From the NCBI RefSeq assembly GCF_035594125.1, contig NC_087158.1:10191800-10255799 (forward strand): 64,000 nt of DNA. Direction: 5' to 3'. The position numbers were made by a program, and so were the translations under genes. Within the stretch, counting starts at the first letter, position 1; each line of letters begins with the position of its first letter. The DNA is from Scylla paramamosain (taxonomy: Eukaryota; Arthropoda; Malacostraca; Decapoda; Portunidae). The notes below the pieces were generated by a model. The model was not told the DNA's origin, searched no databases, and saw nothing but the letters and a program-made list of their open reading frames with translations. This document shows positions 1-17,389 of the stretch, one piece after another.

Positions 1-1572
<1,572 letters not shown>

Positions 1573-1880
1573 ACAGGCACCGTTATTGTTCTTGCATAGG
1601 GTCTGAAGTAATTGAGGAAATATGAACAGTTCTTTGAAATTAACAATTTATGCAAGATCTGTATGTCTTATTACACTGAGATGACAAACAAATATTTTGT
1701 GGAGTTTTCTGGCAACTCTGTGATGTACATGAAAGGAGCCATGACAAACACGTTCTTCATAATCCTATGTTGCTTTCGGGGAATATTAAAGCTTTAGAGA
1801 AAAGTTACCTACTCTAACCTCTTCTTTCCAGTTGTTGCCGACTAGTGTGTTACACATACCGTACATCTCAAATATCTCTT

Positions 1881-1970
1881 AGCAGTAGTAGTAGTAGTAG
1901 TAATAGCAGTAGTACTAGTAGTAGTGATGGTTGTCGTTGCTGTTGTTGTTGTTGTTGTTGTTGTTGTTAT

Positions 1971-2003
<33 letters not shown>

Positions 2004-2131
2004 GTTGTTATTGTTATTGTTGTTGTTGTTGTTGTTGTTGCAGTTGTTGTTATTGTTGTTGTTGATGATGTTGATGTTTATTGTTATTGTTATTGTTGTT
2101 GATGTTGTTGTTGTTGTTATTTGTTCTTGTG
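1881..2131. repeat. Imperfect trinucleotide tract (AGT)n/(TTG)n
   Basis: About 250 bp of degenerate trinucleotide repeat that begins as AGT units and passes to TTG/TTA/GTT units. Open frames through it give only runs of Ser, Cys, Leu, Val or Asn and are repeat artefacts. Confidence 0.93.
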
Positions 2132-4102
<1,971 letters not shown>

Positions 4103-4288
4103 CATTTATAAGTACGCCAGTAATTTGAGGAAACTTGCCGCTCGCTCAAACTCAACTTATTTTACTTTTATTTTATTTTCATAGTTATTTTATAGCTACT
4201 GGTGAGAAAAAAAATATTATCATACCTTTTTCTATGAAACATTAACTTTACAAAGAAAAAAATACTGCAAGACACTTCCAAAATTACA

Positions 4289-5050
<762 letters not shown>

Positions 5051-5334
5051 CCACAGGGAAGTACACACCAATAAACACATTAAAAAATAGTCCAAATTAC
5101 AAATATACAGAGGAAATTATTGCAACTACGATATTGAAAATATATCATCGAAAATAAAATCTGTTGCATAAAAACAAAACACAACTAATAAAAACCTGAC
5201 ATAGCAACCAAATAAAAACAAGACACATTATAAAAATAAAACAGCGGAATGTAAATAATTAGACAAGAAATTCATTGAAAATATTTAAAACCCATAAAAG
5301 ACATGCGTAATAACTAAATTGTAATCCTATACGT

Positions 5335-8300
5335 TTATAAAAAAAAACAAGAATTTATCCAAACAAAACCATTTTTTTTTATGCAAACACAAATCCAACA
5401 TTGATATAAAGACAATACTTCATGTAAAATTCTACAAACATTTATATAATCAGATCTATCAACAAATAAATTACTAACTGTCGTTACATTATTTCTTTCT
5501 CTAACGTTACTGGAAATAGGACAATTTTCAAGAACATGTATCTCCGTTTGAATCATACCACATGAACACAATCTTTCCTCCATGGGAAGACGACCCCTTC
5601 CTCGCCGATTCCAGCGTCCCTTTTCAACTGCCAACGTGTGTGAAGACAGACGTAACCAAGTCCAGGACACTCGTTCCAATTCATTAATTTTAATGTTTTT
5701 TTATGTAAATGTCATGCACTATTAGTTCACTATTAACAGACTTATAAAAACTTAGCCTGTTTGATACTGAAACTTTCACACGGGTCTTCACCTCATACAT
5801 TGCACTGTGCACATCGTCACTGTCGACAGTGATCAAGTCTGTCATATACCTGAACACAACATTATACCTTAGTGTCGCTTTAATTGCATATATCAGTGGG
5901 TAGTCATCCATTGTGTTTCTTTTTGTCCACATTTCTTTAAAGAATTTTCTTTGTTTTGCCTTAACCAGTGCACAGACTGGGGGCATGCCCAACTTTACCA
6001 TGCAAACATCATTGTTCGTCGTTTTTCTTACGCCAAGAAGTTGCTTTATACACCATTTTAACTGTTTTTCTATAGGCTTCGTGACTCCATTGAGCCAGGA
6101 TTCACAACCGTACAGTAACGACGACATAAGTGCAGCATCAAATATTTTTTCTTAACTATAAATGGCACATCATTATTCTTATTAATGAAAGATATAAATT
6201 TCAAAGTATGGCACATCTTCATATTAGCATGTAACTTAATTGCAGTTGATGGAGAGCCATCATCAGTAAAGGGACTTCCTAGATAAATGTAGTGATCACA
6301 ACAACTAATAACATTATTCTTAATAGTTATATTTTCCTTATCTTCCTTATCTCCATTCAACACCATAAATTTCGTCTTGTTATCATTAATGATCATACCA
6401 CAAGTGCTGCAAAACTCTTGTAAAATTTTTTTCTTACTTTTCATTCCATCTCGAGTTGTTGATAACAGTATAGTGTCATCCATCATGACTAAAACATGCA
6501 ACCATGCAAGGAAACCATCCACAGGACATCGTTGTTTTAACATTTGTATCATTTCATTAACATAAAGGATAAACAGTATACAAGATGTGGGTGAGCCTTG
6601 ACGCACACCAACGGTGGTTGCGATGACAGCAGTTCCCACCACACTACTCGTACATCTATACATTGCAGCCAAAGCTAAGAGCATAGTAACACCACATCCC
6701 ATCCTCTTCAACGACATAAACAAATCAAACCTCGGTACACAATCATAAGCTCTACTGAAATCCACAAATGTAATAAATAGCTTCAGTTTTTTCCTTCGAG
6801 CAATATCCATCAACGCTCTGAGTGTTACCAGATGTTCCACACATCCTCTTCCTGGCTGACTCCCCGCCTGTTCCCGGTGAGGCACAAACCACTGATGGAG
6901 GCGAGCTGACAGGACCATGTCATATAATTTTGCTATTGTATTAATAACATTAATTGCTCTATAATTACTTGGGAGTGCTTTAGACCCACGTTTATATAAT
7001 AGTGAACAGTTTTGCCGTTATCCAACTAGTAGGGTAAGAGGCAGTCAGAAATATGTTATTAAAGAGTGTAGTTATAAACATTATCCAATGAACAGATAAA
7101 ACTTTGAAAAGTGTAGGTGGTACTCCATCAGGGCCACAAGCCTTGCCTGGTTTTAATCTCTTAATCTGTCTCTGCACCTCTTCTACGTTGATTATGTCAT
7201 CTAGTATCGATATGTTGAGATGAGAGTGTAGATCATTAGCATTCGGGTAAACTATATCCTGTGGATTAAATATTTTTTCAAAGTGCTCTTTAAAGACTTC
7301 ATCATCTGGCATGGACTCTGTGTTGTTACTATCGTCTGTTATCTCACCGCGCCAGTTTATTGCTTGCCATAATTTAGCCTGATCATTATTATCCAACATT
7401 TTTTCCCACCTTCCTCTTCCATCAGTCACCTCCTCTACACGGGCACAATGTGGGTATTTACTGGCACTTCCACATTCATATAACGTTTCAGTTATAGAAG
7501 AGGCTGTTACATCTATATCGTCACTACATTGTGTATGTAAATCTATCTCATTGAGTTTGAACACAAATAATTCATAGTTGATGTTCTGATATCGTATAGG
7601 TCTTTTGCTTATTGACTGGCGATTTTTCACCATATCAATAACGTTAATCTCTGCACCATGTTTACCCAGTTCAAATGATCTCAGTTTAAGGGCTTCGAGA
7701 CAAGGTGAAGGTGGTTGTAGCGTAACACTAATTGGTGCGTGATCTGAAGGTAAAGAGTTGTCTCTAACAACGTCAAAAGATTCAATCAAGCTGAGTAAAC
7801 CTTAGACACGATACAAATATCCAATTCAGATAGCCATTCACTTCCTTTACAATAGGTTTTCTTACTCAAATAATGGGAATTCATATTTTGTAAATTATTA
7901 AGAACTAGTAATTCTTCTTCAGCACATATGCCAAGTAACGCTTTAGCATTGTCGTTGGGCGTAGGCACAGGGTCAGGAATAACAGGATAAGAAATTCCCG
8001 CCATATCCACTATGCCCTGCAGTTCTCTCACCGAACACCCAAAGCGAGCGTTCACGTCTCCAATTATCACACATCCGTTACTACAATCATTGTGCTTAAC
8101 CTTTTCTTGTATATTACATATTTGTGTATAATCAAAATACTCCGAGTCCGATGGGGGTACATAACAAGAACCAAAAAGTACACCTGGTGCAATTTTAAGC
8201 TTAAACCATATTTGATCCGTACAAGAAAAATCCACATCAAATATATACATATTCAAAGTCGTACAAACACACAAGTTCCACCACGATTACTGTTTTGTTT

Positions 8301-8495
8301 GTCAGAATTTTTATAAGAAGCATATCCTGGAAAGAACAACGGCAAGCACGTCCTTATTTCATTTAAACAAATAATATCATATTTACTGAGAAATGTCTCA
8401 ACATTTTTCTTTTCTATTTTAGTTTTTATACCATTAATGTTCCAAGAAACAATACTTATACTTCCCTGTGGTCTTAAAAAGGATGAGGTTGCCAT
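5335..8495 (-). pseudogene. LINE-B ORF2: endonuclease-reverse transcriptase, frameshifted
   Basis: ORF2 starts at 8495 with an ATG overlapping the end of ORF1 by 22 nt. It encodes an APE-type endonuclease that nicks target DNA and a reverse transcriptase that copies the element RNA at the nick. In order: N-terminal SIVSWNINGIKT (~8460-8430), the catalytic motif IGDVNARFG (~8040), the SDHAPISV motif (~7740), a linker, reverse transcriptase opening GKACGPDGVPP (~7140), FVDFSRAYDCVPR (~6770), GVRQGSPTSC (~6600), MMDDTILL (~6480), and a C-terminal Cys/His motif RLCSCGMIQTEIHVLENCP (~5570-5515). Both reverse transcriptase aspartates and the endonuclease motifs remain. Frame breaks lie near 8260, 7790, 6990, 6120 and 5690, so no full protein is made. 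Confidence 0.88.
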
Positions 8496-9172
8496 TTGTC
8501 AATCACCACACCGTCTTTGTACAACACTCGTTCCCTATAATCGAGGCGAATGTTGCATCCAGCGTTAGAAGGTTTATTTTTCTCTTCTGCTGTCTTCAAG
8601 CGCCTCCATTCTTTCCTTACTTCAGGGTGTGAGTCCTTCTTGATATATATTTTCTTATATGATTCTTGCATATCCTTCAGTCTTGTCGCCCTCTCCAACA
8701 CTTTATCTCGGATGGCTTTAAAGTCGACTCTGACGAGTAGTGGACGTGATCTGTTGCTTCCCTGCGTAAGTTGACCCAACCTTTGATGTGAACGGACCAC
8801 TACGTCGGGGGTGGCTTCTATTGCATTCAATACTTGTTGCATTTTAGCCTCTTCAGTAGTGGCTTCCTCAAGTGTAACTCGTTCGTCAGGTATTCCAAAG
8901 AGTACGATGTTTGTCTCTCTCTCTTTTGCCGATCGAGCTGCTCCATAAACAATTGGTGATGTAAAATAATCTCAGATTGCTTTTTTTATCGTGTCTGTTA
9001 AGTCCTTGATCTTTGCATTGTTTTCATCTTGGTCTGCTGCTATCATACGACGCATATCAGCTAACTCATCCATGATCTTGTCTAGCTTCTCATCATGTCT
9101 AGCTATCAGTCTCGCCTCTTTTCCTTCTGTTGTTAACATGTTTGATAACTGTTTGATCCTTGTTAACTGCAT
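8474..9172 (-). pseudogene. LINE-B ORF1: RNA-binding protein with one in-frame stop
   Basis: A single frame of 233 codons with an internal TGA at 8972-8974. The first 66 codons are rich in charged heptads (MLTTEGKEARLIARHDEK, DELADMRRMIAADQ) typical of a trimerising coiled coil. After the stop the same frame continues with ARSAKERETNIVLFGIPD and then LLVRVDFKAIRDKVLERA and HPEVRKEWRRLK, the pattern of the RRM-like and C-terminal domains of LINE ORF1 proteins. Such proteins bind the element RNA in a ribonucleoprotein. The frame is otherwise intact, so a single substitution separates it from being open. Confidence 0.75.
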
Positions 9173-9239
9173 TATTGATGGGGTAGCTAAAACTTCGTTT
9201 TTTTTTTTTTCTTTTTATAATTATGAGTGATTTGATCAT

Positions 9240-9697
9240 GTTTTAATTTGGAGCTGTTGCTACGTTTTAATCTCGTGTAAAGGCAGCTAAAATCTAAATA
9301 TGAGACTATTTTTAAAGTTAAGCTTGATTAAAGTGAGTTAATTGTTAAGAAGATAATTTTTATTGTTTATTTCTAAGTTAAATAGTTTCAACAGATAAGA
9401 CTGATGGGTTTCAGAATTCTTAATGTTAGGGTTGTGTAATTTAAAGCAAAGGAATTTAGATATAATGTTACAGGTTTTAGATTTACTTAGAAATTATATC
9501 TTTAGTTTCGTTTTGTTGACCTTGTAATGTAGTTTTTCTAACTTACTATAAATCCTTAAAAAGGCATTGCCATACCTTCTATTCAGAACATCACTAAAAG
9601 ACAGGTGTTTAGGAAACCTCACACTAATTGAAAATAAAAATATATAAGTGCTAACAGCTAACCATTGCATGGCGTGGCGAAAATGTGGAGTCCTCAC
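9240..9697 (-). pseudogene. Possible Penelope-like element N-terminal fragment
   Basis: A minus-strand frame starting at 9697 reads RYGNAFLRIYSKLEKLHYKVN, then a stop at about 9494, and continues in the same frame with FLSKSKTCNIISKFLCFKL. From memory this spacing (a basic helix, then FLxxCKxxNIxPKFLxFKL) resembles the N-terminal region of some Penelope-like retroelements. No reverse transcriptase core follows; LINE-B ORF1 begins just downstream. The alternative is an unrelated AT-rich chance frame. The call is tentative. Confidence 0.3.
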
Positions 9698-9710
9698 TGT
9701 ATAAAAACCC

Positions 9711-10375
9711 AGGGGCCGTATTAAGAAAGATTCTCAGAGTTTGTTTCAGCCTTCTGCTTAAATTTGTGCTTATCCCTTAAGTGGTCTTAAGGTTGTGCTG
9801 AGACGAACTCTTAAGTCATAGTATGAAATGGTGAAAGAGCAAAACAATAAAGTCTTATATTTCTCAATTTTGAATTAATGGTGCAATCCTTTTACATTTT
9901 TTTTTTATCAAATAACAATAAAATATAATTTGTCATCGATTTCGAAAGGATATGAGCACATAAATTTGTGTTTATTAATAAGCAAATTAGATCCCGCACA
10001 AAGGGCGTGTATTTTGTCTCAGTGTTTACGTCCTTGGCCCAACATTGTTCCGCCACTCCCACTCAGCAGTGCCTCCTTTCCTGTCCTTTTCTTTATTATG
10101 AAAGAGATGATTCCAATAGAGTAACCCAGCTGGACCAATGGCGAGACTTTCCTTCCTTATCCAGTCAGTATATGAGGAAAGATGTAGCCTAAAGGGCTTC
10201 ACTCATTCAACGGTACAAAAAAAGCTGCATGGAGCTCTATTACTAAGAAAGTAAATGAGACACTACAACAACAGGACACATGTAGGTCCAAGGTCATCAT
10301 TGCTGCAGAGCTGCATTTCCCAGTGACTAAATAACACTAATTATTACTTAAATTATTAGCGTCAGTGCATCACTC
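9711..10375 (+). mobile_element. Repeat-G copy 1 (unclassified, possibly a DNA transposon)
   Basis: About 500 bp of this stretch (9880-10375) matches 36385-35830 on the other strand, base for base over long runs, for example GTCAGTATATGAGGAAAGAT. The left end begins GGGGCCGTATTAAGAAAGAT, and the far end of copy 2 carries a similar ATTAACAAAGATTCTTAA. This suggests a terminal-inverted-repeat element with Harbinger-like ends, but no transposase motif is visible. The right end here is missing: the match stops at about 10375, where the RNase H end of LINE-C begins. Confidence 0.6.
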
Positions 10376-13300
10376 TCATTCATTCCCCTTAACTCGAACA
10401 TGTGCAGGAACCCAGCAAAATCCGACGTGGTAGCCTCTACGCTGTAAAAATATATAGTCACTCAAGAATTGATCAAATAAATGGGTGAAGGAAAGAAGGA
10501 TTAAAATGTTGAAGAGCGGAAAGAACACTCCGAGAATTGCTAAAAATTCTAAAAGATGAGGTGGGAAGAGTAAAAAATAATTCCTAAAGCTAAAATAATG
10601 GTAGACAGTTCTGCCATAAAAAAAACAGAGGCAACATCGGAGAGGCTACCGCCTCGACAGAATGAAGGAAAGATTACACCAAATTCGACTCCATCTTCGG
10701 ATTTTGAACCGTCCGTAAATACAGGGATGGAGTCAGAATGTGTGGAATAGTTTTCCAAGAATAATGCACGGGACTCGAAATCCGGTAATAAGTTCTTATT
10801 AGGAATAGAAGGGCCGCAGACAGAAATATCTGGGAATCGCCAGTAACTAACTCTAAGATATCAACAGGGACTTGCATAAACGGAGAGTACATTTAATGCC
10901 AGCCTAGCAGATGCAACCCTAACACCAAAAGGTTTAAACAGGGTGAGACATAAACTGGAACTTGAATCACGGGAGACGACCACACAAGAAACAGACTCAA
11001 GAAGACGTTGAACATGATACCAGCACCTCAGTAATATAGACTGGCGACGCAAGTCCAACTGACCAGTTGCCAGGCGAACACCGGCATGGTACACCGAGTC
11101 CAAGACATGAAGCCGAGCCTCAGTAGCAGAGGAATAAATTTTACAACCGTACTCCAATTTAGAAAGAATAAGAGTTCGGTGCAAAAGGTCTATCGGCGAA
11201 GGTGGAATATCCAAGTCAGGCAACTATCAATATAAGTGCCAGGAAACGAGTTTCCTACACACAAGAGATTCTTCTGTCATATAGATAGAAGTCTGGGTCA
11301 GGGTGAACACCACGGAGGCGGCAAAAATGCATGGCCACAGTCTTCGAAGCCGAGAAACGAAATCCCCGAGTTACGGCTCTCTGCAGCTTCCTCTTAATCG
11401 ATGGCATCCACGCCGCAGAAAAGGAGATAGACAAGTCATCGACATATAAGCTACCACGAACTCCTTCCGGCGAAAAATGTGACACTAATTATATTTCCTT
11501 GCGGCACGTCACCTTCAAGTTGGCGAACACCTGACAGATCGCCAACAACCCTTACCCGTAAAAGACGACGAGATAAATACTGTTGCATAAAAGTAGAGTC
11601 GGCCAAGAAGACCAGACTCGAACAGACTAAGTAAAATGCCATGACACCAGGCTGTGTCGTAAGCTTTCCCTAAATAAAAAGAATAAATAAATAAATAAAA
11701 AAAAAAAAAAAAGACTGTGACATGGTGATGCTTATTAGCAAATGCCTCACAAATGGAAGATTCCAGAGACAATAGAATAAAGCATCAGTCGTAGATCGCA
11801 TTTTCCGGAAACTATACTGAACAAGAGACATGTAATTGCCTATCTCTCCAAGTACCACATAAGCCTAACATTCACCATCTTTTCCAGCAACTTAGAAGTG
11901 CATCAAGTTAAAGAAATGGGACGATAAATGGTTACCTACTGATGATCTTTTCCAGGCTCTGGAATGGGGATAATTACAGCAACACCCCAAGAAGATGGAA
12001 AATCACCAGTATTCCAAATAAAGTTATAGAGATCTAGTAAAAAGGTAAAGGCTTCATCGGACATGTGGTGTAAAAAGGAATATGGGATGTCATCGGGAGA
12101 TGAATCATGGCATTGGGACAAAGCCATACGTAATTCAAAGAAAATGGGACATTATAAGACTTCACCAGGGGAGGCAAAATTGACACCAACAGATTCTAAA
12201 TGTCGAAGATGAACTGCCATAGGTGTAGTTGGATCCTTTCTGGAGACACTTGCAAAGTGCTCAGCAAAATGGTCGGCAACTGTCTTTAGGGTCTTCCACC
12301 GTCCCCCCATCATGGGATAAAACAGATGGGGAAGGTGCAAAATACTTCCCAGATATCTTGCGAATTCTTTTGAAGGCCTCTGAGTGGAGTGCGAACTGTG
12401 ATGGAAGAGACATAACTCTTCCAAGACTCCCACTAGTCATCTTTAAAGTGCGACTCGCGCGGGCACGCGCTTGTCGAAAATCCTCCAAGTAGTGGACGTC
12501 CCCACGATGCTGTTGAAGGCGAGAAAAGGCGCGCTTTTCTCCAACAGCGGCTGTACAATCCCCATTTCACCAGGGAACAGGACGTTTTGGAAACCGTCCA
12601 GAGGTCCTAGGGATGAATTGAAGAGCAGAGGAGTGTAAGGCATCAGTGAAGTATGTTGCAGCCTCATCACAATTTCCTCTTATCTACTGAGAGAGCAGGG
12701 GTACTGAGTTCCGTGAATAGCTGCCAATCCGTCTTATCTAGACGGTACCGGGGAGGACGTGGGTGTGGTGCAGAATCTGTTGACTTTAATAAAACTGGGA
12801 AGTGATCGCTTCCAATTAAAATCAAGAAAGGAATTAGAGATACTGTAAAAGATGCTGCAAAAGTACCGGTTTGACTATGGAAATGGGTCATGTCCCCAGA
12901 GTTTAAAATCTCTAGTCCTGAATCCTCGATAAAAAAATTAAATAAAAGACCACGAGAATTAACAGCGTCATCCCACGAAGGATAGCGACCACTGAAATCT
13001 CCCAATAAAAGAAGACATGAAGGAAGAGCATTTAAAAGATTAATAAGTTCCCTCCTTTCGATAGGAACACTGGGAGGCAGATAGAGTCTGCACAATGTAT
13101 AAAAAACGATTTATAAAATCTTTAACAGCAACAACCTGCAGCGGCGGATGAAATTGCAAGTGGATAAAAGGGTTATCTGTGCAAATAAAGATGGCAGTAC
13201 CACCGTGGTGGCCCTGACCAGGAAATGGAGTGTAAAAGAAAGCACGATACCCAGGAGGACAATAGTGAGTGAATTTTGCGACCGTTGTCTTTTGCAAACA

Positions 13301-13405
13301 AATGCAAACAGGAGAAAACCTAGAGATCAATACTTGGAATTCATCCCATGAGGCACGCAAACCATGGCAATTCCACTGAAGAATCTTGAATTATTATGAG
13401 TTGAT
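10375..13405 (-). pseudogene. LINE-C ORF2: endonuclease, reverse transcriptase, RNase H, decayed
   Basis: The frame opens ILQWNCHGLRASWDEF (~13400-13350), a typical I/Jockey endonuclease start, followed by GDFSGRYPSWDD (~12990; the family usually has N and H where S and Y stand here) and SDHFPVLL (~12800). Reverse transcriptase pieces are DDIPYSFLHHMSDEAF (~12090), LGKAYDTAW (~11670-11645), DVPQGNIISVTFF (~11500) and YVDDLSISF (~11440). The last part has VFTDGSKSEDGVEFG (~10720) and MAELSTIILAL (~10610) of RNase H, then FSNSRSVLSAL (~10530) where the family usually has FSDSR, and GFCWVPAHVRVKGNE (~10430-10385). At least six frame breaks and a simple-sequence insertion at 11671-11714 disrupt it. 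Confidence 0.85.
11671..11714 (+). repeat. A-rich insertion inside LINE-C reverse transcriptase
   Basis: About 44 bp of AAATA units and a poly-A run interrupt the reverse transcriptase frame between VTVFF and LGKAYDTAW on the minus strand. This is motif A, where the first catalytic Asp of the family would lie. The block is pure simple sequence with no visible element body. Confidence 0.7.
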
Positions 13406-13475
13406 TTTCAAGGAAGCCCCAGAGTGAAGCTTCCCTTTGGTAACTTGACTAGGTACCTTACTCGGGCAGCGAGAC

Positions 13476-15354
13476 TTATCTGAACCTACATTGCTTGTAG
13501 GCACAGAAACCTGAGATTGAGTAACTAGTGTGGGAAAAAAAAGCTACCTGCACACGCGTCTCTGAAACTTCTGACAAGACCGGAGGAGGAGGAAGAATCC
13601 TCGGGCTAGACGTACTGGTATCACTCCTGGAGGTGGACCTATTGGGAAGACGGACAGAGAGACCCTCTATCGCCATTTCTGATGTGGAAGAATTACGTCT
13701 GGCTCAGGGTCATCTGATGCTCCCACAGGGGATCTTTCTAGAGGGGACGCCCATTAAGTCTAGGAACTCAGCAGACCCCGGGAACGTTTCTGGTGGGATT
13801 GCAGAGAGAGCTTGGGAGACTTGTTTGTATTTGTCTTTGGAGAAGTCTTGAGGGTCATTCGTGGTTGAGTATCCATGGGTGGGTGAAGATCAGCAATATG
13901 CACTTTTGTATGAGGAGACTGTGATGTAGCTGGTGAAAAAGCAATGAAAGGCTTTGCTGAAGATTTAGTGGAGGACTTGGCTGAAGATGCAGAGTAGGTG
14001 ACACTTTCCAAAACAGAAAATTTATTGGATACGGTAACTAAAGAAGCAACACTCACAAGAACGGGAGGAAACAGTTGGTGGTTGAGAATGGCTGGAAGGT
14101 ATTACAACCTTATTGCCTGTGGTAGAGGAGGTCGAACTAGAGTGAAGGGAAGAGGCATAGGTCTTTGCCCCACCATCTTTTTATCAAAAAAGAAGTTCCC
14201 ACCTGGAACTGAGTGAAGAATGTGTTGCTTAATATGGTACCTCTTGCATTGTCGAGAACGTAGCGGGTGAGGAACTGAGTGAAGAATGTGTTGCTTAATA
14301 TGGTACCTCTTGCATTGTCGAGAACGTAGCGGGTGAGCCTCCATACAGTAGAAACAATAAGTTTCTGATTCGCATTCAGGAGTTTTGTGAGTCAAGGGCT
14401 GAGCAGTGACCGCACCGGGGACGGCTGGGACAGTTCTTACTCCTGCGACTGAACTCATAACACCAGTAGCATTGCAGAGGTTGACTGATAAAAGGCTTTT
14501 ACTGCGAGAGAAAGAGGATCAATTTTAACAGTCAGGTAAAAAACAACTGTAGAAAGTGAGCATGATCATGTTACTGTTTTCTCTAATTTTGGCAAGTCAT
14601 TGTATATTATCAGGGCATAGCTGAAGGATGTTATCTGTTGAGAAGGACCTGGTTGTAAATACGTCCTTTGTTCGGTGTGGCATGATGGATTCGAAGATCC
14701 CATCAGAAGGGCAAGGTAGATAGAAGAGCATCATTGCCTGCATTAAATCTTTGATCAATACACCTTTGCCATATTTATTAATGTTACTTGTAGGAAGGAC
14801 TCCAGTCTCCCTTTCTAGATACTTGGCAGCGTGAATAAAGTTTCCTTGACCTATAGTATGCTACAAACCAGTAAGGTGTAGGTGGGTAGCGAACTTTGGA
14901 AGCACGTTCTTCAGCATCATCAAAGACATTAGGACAATAATCGTTCTCACTGTCAGCTACACTGCTAGGTCGAATGATTTCAGCAATCAAATTGTTGTCT
15001 CCAAGATGCAGAGAATTTATTGTTTTAAAGAGCAGCTATGGCGGCAAAGTCAAATGAAAATGTCGCATAGCACTGATTAGATTGCTATCGTATTTCAGAC
15101 GAATACGGAGAACCGTTCCAAAAGCCTTGAAAACTGCGTGGATAGCACAGTATGACATGGAGGCATAGATATTAATGATCATAAGAGTGTCAAGATAAGA
15201 ATCAACAACTGATCCAAGGGTCTTCTCCCATGGAAAGCAACAGTAGGGAGAGTACGAGCTCCTGCCTGCACATCACCATTGCGTCACAAGGTGACGTCTC
15301 AATGGCCTGGCCGACCGCCCCTTGAGGACCAGAGGAATTTTTATCTTTACCCAT
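13476..15354 (-). pseudogene. LINE-C ORF1: gag-like nucleic-acid-binding protein
   Basis: Translation begins at 15354 with MGKDKNSSGPQGAV. The middle (~14810-14600) reads VGVLPTSNINKYGKGVLI and SDGIFESIMPHRTKDVFTT, a pattern I associate with the RRM-like part of I-element ORF1. A zinc knuckle CFYCMEAHPLRSRQC lies at ~14360-14310, followed by KRYHIKQHIL. A Ser/Lys/Thr-rich C-terminal region runs to 13476 (NKFSVLESVTYSASSAKSS). The protein would package element RNA. A 66-bp tandem duplication sits directly after the knuckle. Frames change near 14780 and 14100, so it is not one open frame. Confidence 0.7.
14205..14336 (-). repeat. 66-bp in-frame tandem duplication in LINE-C ORF1
   Basis: 14205-14270 and 14271-14336 are identical or nearly so by eye. 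Each copy encodes 22 residues including PLRSRQCKRYHIKQHIL, so the final Cys of the knuckle and the basic helix after it are present twice, in frame. Confidence 0.93.
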
Positions 15355-15734
15355 GAGGATATTAAAAAAACAAAAATGGCCCCGGGACCCAAGAAAAACC
15401 GTCTACCGAGAGTATGACGGGGGCGTGCGCTGGCCGCCGCGAACAGGGTATCTCATCCCCATGGAGGCCTCTCGTTTTAAAAAGTGGCCCCTCATGATTC
15501 GAAAGTTTGTCTACGACGGAGGTAAGACCTCCCCCCGCAGTGCATCCCAACTGAGACAATCAACATACTCGTATGGTGATCTCAAAAGGTGGCCCTTCTG
15601 GTGAGCGTTGACCTGTATTTGCAGCCTAACTCAGGGAACCATTTAGTCTGGTCCCTCACTGGCGACCTTGCTAGCATGGGTAGCCCTCTTCCCCTACGTA
15701 GGACGGAGGAGGGGCCGAAGCCCCAGTTTATGTT

Positions 15735-16707
<973 letters not shown>

Positions 16708-16759
16708 AAGAAAAGAAACAAAAAAAAGACAAACCATAAACATATATGTTTAAAATTAT

Positions 16760-17389
16760 AACCAATTGAAGAACACTGACATAGAGCAGGACAATATAAA
16801 ATATAAAATAAGGTGTAGTGCTGAAAAAAAAAAAAAAAAAACGAACCTTATGTGTTAACGCCGGTAGAGAGATGAGGACTGAGGTAGGACTAAGGGTGGT
16901 GGTATGTGGGTTAGATCGGTTATGGTCTCAGAACCCAAAGCTCCGAAACAGCGCTTATAAAAGATATAACTGTGATGATGTTTACTTAATTTAGGTTTCA
17001 AGTGTTTGATGTAAATAGCTTCAGATATTTTAATGTCTGTATGTGCGTCAGCTTTATGTAATATGCTGAAATCCTTCTCTGCAAACAGGTGATCGTGTAT
17101 ATGTGAATGTGTTCTTATTGAGGAAAAATGGGGATGAACTAACTGTTTCTGTGTAAGTATCAAATTACCTTTATGTTCACTGATTCTATGTGTTAGATTT
17201 CTCTTGGTTTCTCCAATACATCGAATCTTGCAACTCCGAGATCATAACCGATCTAACCCAGACACCACCAACCTTTACAGTCCTCACCACTCCACCAACG
17301 TTAACACACAAGGTTCGTTTTTATTTTTTACAACACTACACCCTTATTTTATATTTAATGTGTCCTGCTACATCAGTCTTCTTCAGTAG

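Larger units (their letters stand above)
10375..15733 (-). mobile_element. LINE-C, I-like non-LTR retrotransposon with RNase H
   Basis: A minus-strand element of about 5.36 kb. It has a 5' UTR of about 380 bp (15733-15355), an ORF1 with a zinc knuckle, and an ORF2 with endonuclease, reverse transcriptase and a terminal RNase H domain. That architecture is characteristic of the I superfamily. The 3' UTR and tail are missing: the coding match ends inside the RNase H domain at about 10375, where repeat-G copy 1 begins. At the 5' side it abuts the long hairpin at 15735. ORF2 is broken many times, so the copy is dead. Confidence 0.85.

Noticed and set aside
15353..15604. Plus-strand ORF in the LINE-C 5' UTR
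   Set aside because: It lies antisense to the start of LINE-C and shows no domain. UTR sequence explains it better.
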